The notes beneath the pieces were generated by a model. It saw only the letters and a program-made list of their open reading frames with translations, was not told the origin of the DNA and made no database searches. A program made the position numbers and the translations under genes. A stretch of 12,449 nucleotides of DNA. It comes from an uncultured Peptococcaceae bacterium (GTDB taxonomy: Bacteria; Bacillota; Peptococcia; Peptococcales; Peptococcaceae). The stretch is taken from positions 1 to 12,449 of the forward strand of contig CAUDRX010000060.1 in assembly GCA_958451915.1 (NCBI GenBank), written 5' to 3'. Positions 7,772 to 12,449 of this stretch are shown in pieces. Numbering within the stretch: position 1 is the first letter of the stretch; each line of letters starts with the position of its first letter.

Positions 7772-7774
7772 TCA
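7772..7774 (-). other. Premature in-frame TGA codon in pyrB
   Basis: The minus strand reads TTT TAT TGA TTG AAC AAG with no frame change on either side. Both halves belong to one aspartate carbamoyltransferase. A TTG follows at once and could in principle restart translation, but it has no clear ribosome site. Confidence 0.9.
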
Positions 7775-8509
7775 ATAAAACTGTGTATATTCTTCAGTAG
7801 ACGGAAAAAGGCCAGCTTTTTGGCGTTCCAGCTGGATACGCAGCATCATCACAACATCTGCGTCCTTAATTGCCTCATCAAAGTCCATCACAACTTTCGC
7901 ACCCATCTTATCGATCCCACCTGGAACAAGCGTTGCAGGACCACATACGGTGACATCGCAGCCAAACTTATTGAGCAGAAGCAGGTTGCTGCGTACCACA
8001 CGGGAATGAGAAAGGTCTCCGACGATCACGACCTTGAGTCCTTTAAGATCGGTCTTGTAATCAGTGATCGTCATAAAATCCAAAAGTGCCTGAGTAGGAT
8101 GTTCGTGCATCCCATCACCTGCATTGATAACGTGCGCATCAACATGCTTGGCCAAGAGTTCATGCACTCCGCTGTTTGGATGCCGCATTACGATGACATC
8201 CGGGTAATATGCATTGATGGTCTGCGCTGTATCGATCAGACCTTCGCCCTTTTGCACACTACTGGACGAAGCAGAGATGTTCAGGACATTGGCGCCCTGA
8301 TATTTTGCTGCCAATTCAAACGATGAGCGTGTGCGTGTACTATTCTCATAAAAGAGATTGACGACAGTGACACCTCGCAGATCTTCTGATTGTTTTTTGC
8401 TGCGCACACGTTCACGCAACTGACGCGCCAATGTCATGATCTCTAAGATCTCTTCAACACTCAGTTGATTGATACTGATTAAATCTTTATGTTTTAACCC
8501 CACGATGAT

Positions 8510-8514
8510 CCTCC
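8510..8514 (-). promoter_or_regulatory. pyrB ribosome binding site (supports GTG start)
   Basis: The minus strand reads AAAGGAGGATCATC before GTG at 8503, with six bases between GGAGG and the start codon. No ATG competes in frame, so pyrB begins with GTG, translated MGLKHKDL. Confidence 0.75.
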
Positions 8515-8566
8515 TTTATTAAGTCACTGATCAAAAGGTTGACAACTTACACAAAATGCCATGATC

Positions 8567-8596
8567 ATTTTATCATAAAACGCCTTTTATTGGGAA
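8567..8596 (-). promoter_or_regulatory. Candidate promoter for the pyr operon
   Basis: On the minus strand TTCCCA (8596-8591) and TAAAAT (8572-8567) are separated by 18 bases. This predicts a leader of about 55-60 bases before pyrB. The -35 box matches only four of six consensus bases, so the call is tentative. Confidence 0.35.
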
Positions 8597-8619
8597 CCTT
8601 TATAGGAACTTTATCGCAA
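8583..8619. repeat. Three-copy imperfect tandem motif (CTTTAT-N-GGAA type)
   Basis: Plus-strand copies are CCTTTTATTGGGAA (8583-8596), CCTTTATAGGAA (8597-8608) and CTTTATCGCAA (8609-8619). The copies are directly adjacent with a spacing close to 12 bases. They overlap the candidate pyr -35 box and lie just upstream of the rightward promoter, so they may be regulator sites, though AT-rich drift is possible. Confidence 0.45.
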
Positions 8620-8628
8620 GCATTTGCC

Positions 8629-8657
8629 TTGCACATTCTATTTCTTCAATCTATAAT
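8629..8657 (+). promoter_or_regulatory. Promoter of the SAH hydrolase-dinG unit
   Basis: TTGCAC (8629-8634) and a perfect TATAAT (8652-8657) are separated by 17 bases, which fits a housekeeping sigma factor. Transcription would start near 8664, leaving a leader of about 28 bases that contains the AAGGAG ribosome site at 8678-8683. Confidence 0.55.
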
Positions 8658-8691
8658 TTATTTATTGTTCATACAGAAAGGAGCATGCTTC

Positions 8692-9936
8692 ATGGAAAGC
8701 ATCATCAAAGATATCTCTCTCGCACCTGCCGGTCAATTGAAGATCGATTGGGTGCGCGCACATATGCCGATCCTTAACGAAATCGAAAAAGAATACCGAA
8801 AGACTCAGCCATTTGCCGGAAAAAAAGTCGTCATCTGTCTTCATCTCGAAGCTAAAACAGCATATATGGCACTGGTCATCCAGGCTGGTGGTGCTGAAGT
8901 CGCTGTCGCTGGCTCCAATCCACTCTCAACGCAGGATGACATCGTCGCTGCTTTGGTCGAAAATGGCATCACAGCATTCGCCAAACATGGCGCAAGCCAG
9001 GAAGAATATGACCTTTACATCCAAAAGCTCGCAGAATTTGGCCCCGATCTTTTCATCGATGATGGCGGCGACTTCACCGCTATGCTGCATCGCGACTACC
9101 CTGCGCTGGTCGACAAACTCCTCGGCGGCTGCGAAGAAACGACTACCGGTATCATCCGACTTAAAGCGATGGCACAGGATGGTGACCTTCGCACACCTAT
9201 GATCGCCGTCAACAACGCTATGATGAAACACCTCTTCGACAACCGATATGGTACTGGCCAATCGGTGATGGAGGCGGTCATGCACAACACCAATCTTGTC
9301 ATCGCATCAAAGACAGTTGTTGTGGTGGGCTATGGCTGGTGCGGCAAAGGTGTCGCCATGCGCGCCAAAGGAATGGGCGCAAAAGTCATCGTTACAGAGA
9401 TCGATCCAATCAAGGCCACCGAAGCGTTAATGGATGGGTTCGTCGTGATGCCAATCGTTGAAGCTGCAAAGCGTGGAGATGTCTTTATCACTGTCACGGG
9501 AAATAAAAATGTCATCGATCACGATGCGCTCACTGTCATGAAAGACCAGGCCATCCTCTGCAACGCTGGTCACTTTGATGTTGAGATCAACAAGCAGGCA
9601 TTGGAAACTTTGTCAGAAAGCATCCAGCCAGCTCGAGAGAACATCATGGCCTACAACATGCCGGACGGACGCACTCTCTACCTCATTGGTGAAGGCCGTT
9701 TGGTCAATCTGGCTGCTGGCGATGGTCACCCAGCTGAGATCATGGACCTCACCTTCGGACTTCAAACGCTTTCCTTAGAATATCTGACCACCCATCCAAC
9801 GCTTGAGGCCCGTGTCTATGATGTGCCGGAAAGCATCGATAAGCGTGTTGCTCTTATCAAGCTTGCATCTATGGGCGTCCAGATCGATTCTTTAAGTGCA
9901 GAGCAGGAAGAATACTTGAACAGCTGGGCTTTATGA
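8692..9936 (+). CDS. ahcY: Adenosylhomocysteinase (short, archaeal/Thermotoga-type)
   Basis: A 414-residue SAH hydrolase that splits S-adenosylhomocysteine into adenosine and homocysteine with bound NAD. Substrate and catalytic segments are ICLHLEAKTA (48-57), GSNPLSTQDD (74-83), FIDDGGDF (121-128), EETTTG (148-153), and K179-x3-D183 in MMKHLFDNRYGTG, equivalent to the catalytic Lys/Asp of the human enzyme. The NAD loop is VVGYGWCGKG (211-220), then NAGHFDVEI (291-299) and LAAGDGHPAEIMD. It lacks the longer insertion and the C-terminal Lys/Tyr tail of the eukaryote-type enzyme, ending YLNSWAL. The segment VNNAMMK departs from the usual VND-x-x-TK. A close variant could act on S-inosylhomocysteine, which cannot be judged here. 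The ATG at 8692 has AAGGAG eight bases upstream; a longer in-frame start at 8539 would lie upstream of the promoter and is rejected. Its stop overlaps the dinG start. Confidence 0.93.
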   Translation: MESIIKDISLAPAGQLKIDWVRAHMPILNEIEKEYRKTQPFAGKKVVICLHLEAKTAYMALVIQAGGAEVAVAGSNPLSTQDDIVAALVENGITAFAKHGASQEEYDLYIQKLAEFGPDLFIDDGGDFTAMLHRDYPALVDKLLGGCEETTTGIIRLKAMAQDGDLRTPMIAVNNAMMKHLFDNRYGTGQSVMEAVMHNTNLVIASKTVVVVGYGWCGKGVAMRAKGMGAKVIVTEIDPIKATEALMDGFVVMPIVEAAKRGDVFITVTGNKNVIDHDALTVMKDQAILCNAGHFDVEINKQALETLSESIQPARENIMAYNMPDGRTLYLIGEGRLVNLAAGDGHPAEIMDLTFGLQTLSLEYLTTHPTLEARVYDVPESIDKRVALIKLASMGVQIDSLSAEQEEYLNSWAL

Positions 9937-12449
9937 TGAGTAAATACAAAAATTTTGTCGCCATTGATGTTGAAACGACCGGGCTCAATGACGATGCAGA
10001 GATCATTGAAGTGGGTCTTGCCATTATCCGGAATGGCAAGATCGGACAAACCTGGCAAACTTTGGTAAAGCCAAAGAAAAAAATCCCAAAGGATATTGCT
10101 GTCATGACCGGGATTGACAATCAAATGGTAGCGAACGCCCCCACATGGTCAGAAATCGAAGACGAAATGCTCTCACTTATCGACGGCGAACTCCTGCTCG
10201 CGCATAATTCTCCCTTTGATAAAGGGCGTCTCGAATTTCAGCTTGGCAGAAAACTTGCAAACGCCTGGCTTGATTCACACAATATGGCAAAACTTTTTAA
10301 TCCTACGCTTTCGAGCTACAAACTCAGTGCAATCGCGACCCATCTCCATATTCCAGACACCAACCATCATCGCGCCCTTAATGACGCTATCGTCTGCGCC
10401 CAGGTCTTTCTGAAACTTATGAACGATGCCGCATCGCTGGATCCCTTCACGCTCCATGAAATGGCCATCACATATAATGGTCAGCAGGAAAGCCTGTTCG
10501 CAGCTGAAACTTACAGTTTCGGGGATCTGCTCCTTCGTTTGGCAGAATCAGCGACCACTGCTCCAATAGTAACGCCCTTATCTTTTGCTGAAGATGTGCC
10601 ATCCATTGACGCCCCAACGCCAAAACTCTGCTTTGACGACGCAGAATCGTTTTTTTCGCATAATGGGATCCTTGCTTCCTATAAACCAGACTTCCAATAC
10701 CGTGCTCAACAAATCGAAATGCTCGGCTGCATCAAGCAAGCATTTGAAACAAAAAAACACGCCCTGATCGAAGCTGGCACAGGCACAGGAAAATCCTTTG
10801 CATACCTCGTGCCCGCACTTCTGTGGAGTCTGGAGCACGATGAGCGGGTTGTCATTGCGACAGGTACGATCAATCTGCAGGAGCAGCTTTATCATACCGA
10901 TCTGCCGTTTTTGAAAAAAGCGCTAGGTTATCCATTTGCGACTGCCATCGCCAAGGGCCGTGGGAACTACCTCTGTTTGCGCCGTTTCAGCGAATATTGC
11001 CGACAAGCCTCAAGCGCGTCTGAACGTGAACGCGTTTTCGCAACTTCCCTGGTGCTGTGGCGTGCTGAAGATGCCAGTGGCGACCGTGAGCATCTCAATC
11101 TCAATAAAGCCGAAAACCAATACTGGCAAAATATTGCAAGCGCACCTGACACTTGCATGGGCCGGCGTTGCCCATTCTATAATGAATGCTGCTATTTCAA
11201 CAGCAAACGCCAATGTGAACAGGCCCGTGTGATCGTCACGAATCATTCATTGCTCTTTCAGGATCTGAAAATCGGAAGTCTCCTTCCCGAATATAATCGT
11301 GTGATCATTGATGAAGCCCATCATCTGGAAGATGAAGCGACCCATCAGTTCACTGATACGATCGATCTCGAACTGATCTTTAAACTCCTCAATAACTTTA
11401 CCCGCAACAGCGGCTTCCTCAGCCGGGTCAATGTTGCGGTCGGCAAAGCCGAAACGCTGACTGAGAACAGTGCTGAGATTGGCGAACGGGGCTCTCGTGC
11501 CATGGTCGACTGTCAAGATGCCATCCAAAGTGTCAAAACAACCATCAATTATGCCAATGAGATCCCCGAGCTTACCAATATCGGCGACATGCGCATCACC
11601 GATAAAGTACGTAACTGCAGCTGGTGGCTGACCCTGGAAGAATCTCTTCGCAGTACACATCGCGCACTCACCACAGCAGTCACACAGATCAATCGTCTGC
11701 TCACAAGTCTTGATGAAGACGAAAGCATTGAAAGCCTGTTGCGTGAGATGACCCACGCACGCGATCGTCTTGCCGAACAAAGAGATTGGTTGGAGCGATT
11801 TATCGCAGGTATCGATGAAGACTTCGTCTATTGGGCGAAAACTTACAAGAATTTCAGCTATGCCAACCTACTCCTGAATGCTGCATACATTGACATCATG
11901 CCATTGATCCACGAAAAACTCTTTGAAGCCAAATCTACCGTGATCCTTACATCAGCGACATTGGCAATCAACAAAGATCTGCATTTCGCAGCAGACCGTT
12001 TTCTTCTGGCACCAGATGAATATCTTTCATCGATCAATGATTCCCCGTTCGATTATTCCCAGCAGTCACTCATTGCTATCCCAAACGACCATAAAGACTA
12101 TTCCAAAACGAGTGACCTCGAATATACTCGCAACGTCATAGCCGATCTGAAGAAACTGATCCCAGCCGTCGACGGCGATATGCTCGTGCTCTTTACCTCT
12201 TACGCCATGCTCAACCGTGTACAGCAGGCACTAAAAGGAGATCCTGGACTTGACGCCTACCGTATCCTGGCGCATGGTCAGGATGGCAGCCGTTCCAGCC
12301 TGCTGGAAGCGCTGCAGGACGGAGAAAAGACAGTTCTTCTGGGTGCTAACAGCTTCTGGGAAGGTGTTGATGTCAAAGGTGCCAGCCTGCGCACAGTCGT
12401 TATCGCCAAGCTACCATTCACACCGCCAACGATGCCGATTGAAAGTGCT
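9933..12449 (+). CDS. dinG: DinG-family exonuclease/helicase, C-terminus beyond the window
   Basis: The reading frame is open for 839 codons to the window edge, so the C-terminal end is missing. The N-terminal 160 residues form a DEDDh 3'-5' exonuclease: D12 and E14 in AIDVETTGL, D96 in AHNSPFDKG, and H146-x4-D151 in HRALND. A superfamily 2 XPD/DinG helicase follows, with Walker A EAGTGTGKS (280-288), DEAH at 460-463, TSATL, and motif FWEGVDVKG near the end. Four cysteines, C348-x59-C408-x4-C413-x5-C419, match the Fe-S cluster spacing of E. coli DinG after the first Cys. Staphylococcus aureus DinG lacks these cysteines and is only a nuclease, so this protein may do both jobs. The ATG at 9933 overlaps the SAH hydrolase stop (ATGATGA); the ATG at 9936 is an equal choice. 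No strong ribosome site is seen, which suggests coupling. Confidence 0.95.
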   Translation, partial: MMSKYKNFVAIDVETTGLNDDAEIIEVGLAIIRNGKIGQTWQTLVKPKKKIPKDIAVMTGIDNQMVANAPTWSEIEDEMLSLIDGELLLAHNSPFDKGRLEFQLGRKLANAWLDSHNMAKLFNPTLSSYKLSAIATHLHIPDTNHHRALNDAIVCAQVFLKLMNDAASLDPFTLHEMAITYNGQQESLFAAETYSFGDLLLRLAESATTAPIVTPLSFAEDVPSIDAPTPKLCFDDAESFFSHNGILASYKPDFQYRAQQIEMLGCIKQAFETKKHALIEAGTGTGKSFAYLVPALLWSLEHDERVVIATGTINLQEQLYHTDLPFLKKALGYPFATAIAKGRGNYLCLRRFSEYCRQASSASERERVFATSLVLWRAEDASGDREHLNLNKAENQYWQNIASAPDTCMGRRCPFYNECCYFNSKRQCEQARVIVTNHSLLFQDLKIGSLLPEYNRVIIDEAHHLEDEATHQFTDTIDLELIFKLLNNFTRNSGFLSRVNVAVGKAETLTENSAEIGERGSRAMVDCQDAIQSVKTTINYANEIPELTNIGDMRITDKVRNCSWWLTLEESLRSTHRALTTAVTQINRLLTSLDEDESIESLLREMTHARDRLAEQRDWLERFIAGIDEDFVYWAKTYKNFSYANLLLNAAYIDIMPLIHEKLFEAKSTVILTSATLAINKDLHFAADRFLLAPDEYLSSINDSPFDYSQQSLIAIPNDHKDYSKTSDLEYTRNVIADLKKLIPAVDGDMLVLFTSYAMLNRVQQALKGDPGLDAYRILAHGQDGSRSSLLEALQDGEKTVLLGANSFWEGVDVKGASLRTVVIAKLPFTPPTMPIESA

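Larger units (their letters stand above)
7586..8503 (-). pseudogene. pyrB: Aspartate carbamoyltransferase catalytic subunit, interrupted by in-frame TGA
   Basis: Reading through one stop codon gives 305 codons that match aspartate carbamoyltransferase, which condenses carbamoyl phosphate with aspartate. The first part (8503-7775, 243 aa) has the carbamoyl-phosphate motif FYENSTRTRSSFE (51-63), the HPTQ segment (135-138), VGDLSHSRV (161-169) and the RIQLERQ segment (222-228). Codon 244 is TGA (7774-7772). The same frame then continues LNKARLAQAKPD and LHPGPINR, which completes the aspartate domain, to TAA at 7588-7586. From memory, homologues read Tyr-Gly-Leu at this point, so one Gly codon (GGA) has become TGA. 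The truncated protein would lack the HPGP loop and last helices and is unlikely to be active alone. The GTG start at 8503 has a GGAGG site. Causes could be a true nonsense mutation, readthrough, or a base error. Confidence 0.9.
8504..8691. promoter_or_regulatory. Divergent intergenic region between pyrB and the SAH hydrolase gene
   Basis: This 188-bp AT-rich spacer must hold the promoters of both outward transcription units. It contains a good rightward promoter, a weaker leftward candidate, short palindromes including ATGATCAT (8561-8568), and a three-copy imperfect tandem motif at 8583-8619. I see no PyrR-type anti-antiterminator, no terminator-like hairpin with a T-run in the pyr leader, and no recognised riboswitch. 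Confidence 0.7.

Noticed and set aside
7772..7774. TGA read as glycine by an alternative genetic code (code 25)
   Set aside because: TGA is the true stop of pyrC, pyrK, pyrE and the SAH hydrolase gene at tight gene junctions, so TGA is an ordinary stop in this genome.
7721..8326. A 201-codon open frame on the plus strand opposite pyrB and its end
   Set aside because: It is antisense to conserved aspartate carbamoyltransferase motifs and has no ribosome site or family features.
8524..8562. A 12-codon leader peptide (MAFCVSCQPFDQ) ahead of pyrB on the minus strand
   Set aside because: It has no ribosome site, its start lies about where transcription is predicted to begin, and no attenuator hairpin follows.
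8539..8568. A second rightward promoter using the perfect TTGACA at 8539-8544
   Set aside because: The best -10 at 18 bases is GATCAT, a poor match, and other AT-rich candidates have wrong spacing.
8539..8691. A 51-residue N-terminal extension of the SAH hydrolase
   Set aside because: The TATAAT box at 8652-8657 and the AAGGAG site at 8678-8683 place the start at 8692, and the family begins there.
11247..11780. A 177-codon open frame on the minus strand inside dinG
   Set aside because: It lies opposite the DEAH-containing helicase domain and its translation shows no recognisable domain.

Overview
The window comes from a bacterium of roughly even GC content. It is most likely a Bacillota member, and I lean towards Negativicutes or a clostridial relative. 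The reasons are the B-type PyrD paired with PyrK, the order pyrB-C-K-D-F-E, an adjacent hflX-ynbB pair of the Bacillota kind, strong GGAGG ribosome sites, and a DinG with an N-terminal exonuclease. The lineage is inferred; no rRNA or other marker is present.

Layout. Two transcription units diverge from a 188-bp intergenic region at 8504-8691. Leftwards (minus strand), the order is pyrB (broken by an in-frame TGA), pyrC, pyrK, pyrD, pyrF, pyrE, hflX, a ynbB-type PLP lyase gene, and the first 47 codons of a DUF456 membrane protein that runs off the left edge. Gaps are tiny or genes overlap, and several ribosome sites lie inside the end of the preceding gene, so this looks like one long operon. 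Rightwards (plus strand), a short-form adenosylhomocysteinase gene overlaps the start of dinG, which runs off the right edge and is still open after 839 codons.

Function. The pyr genes encode five of the six steps from carbamoyl phosphate to UMP intact: dihydroorotase, dihydroorotate dehydrogenase with its electron-transfer subunit, orotate phosphoribosyltransferase and OMP decarboxylase. Aspartate carbamoyltransferase, the first step after carbamoyl phosphate, is interrupted. Carbamoyl phosphate synthase genes (carA, carB) and pyrR are absent from this stretch. HflX is a ribosome-associated GTPase, YnbB a predicted PLP-dependent C-S lyase, and the SAH hydrolase recycles the product of SAM-dependent methylation. 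DinG is a predicted exonuclease-helicase of DNA repair.

Most notable points: (1) pyrB codon 244 is TGA where the family normally has Gly, with a perfect 7-bp hairpin 14 nt downstream; (2) the N-terminal extension of HflX carries a complete JAMM-type metal site signature (E, HTH, S, D); (3) DinG combines a complete DEDDh exonuclease site with all four Fe-S cysteines; (4) the divergent promoter region has a three-copy imperfect tandem motif next to short palindromes. No mobile element, CRISPR array, tRNA or rRNA was seen, and no wholly new system is evident.
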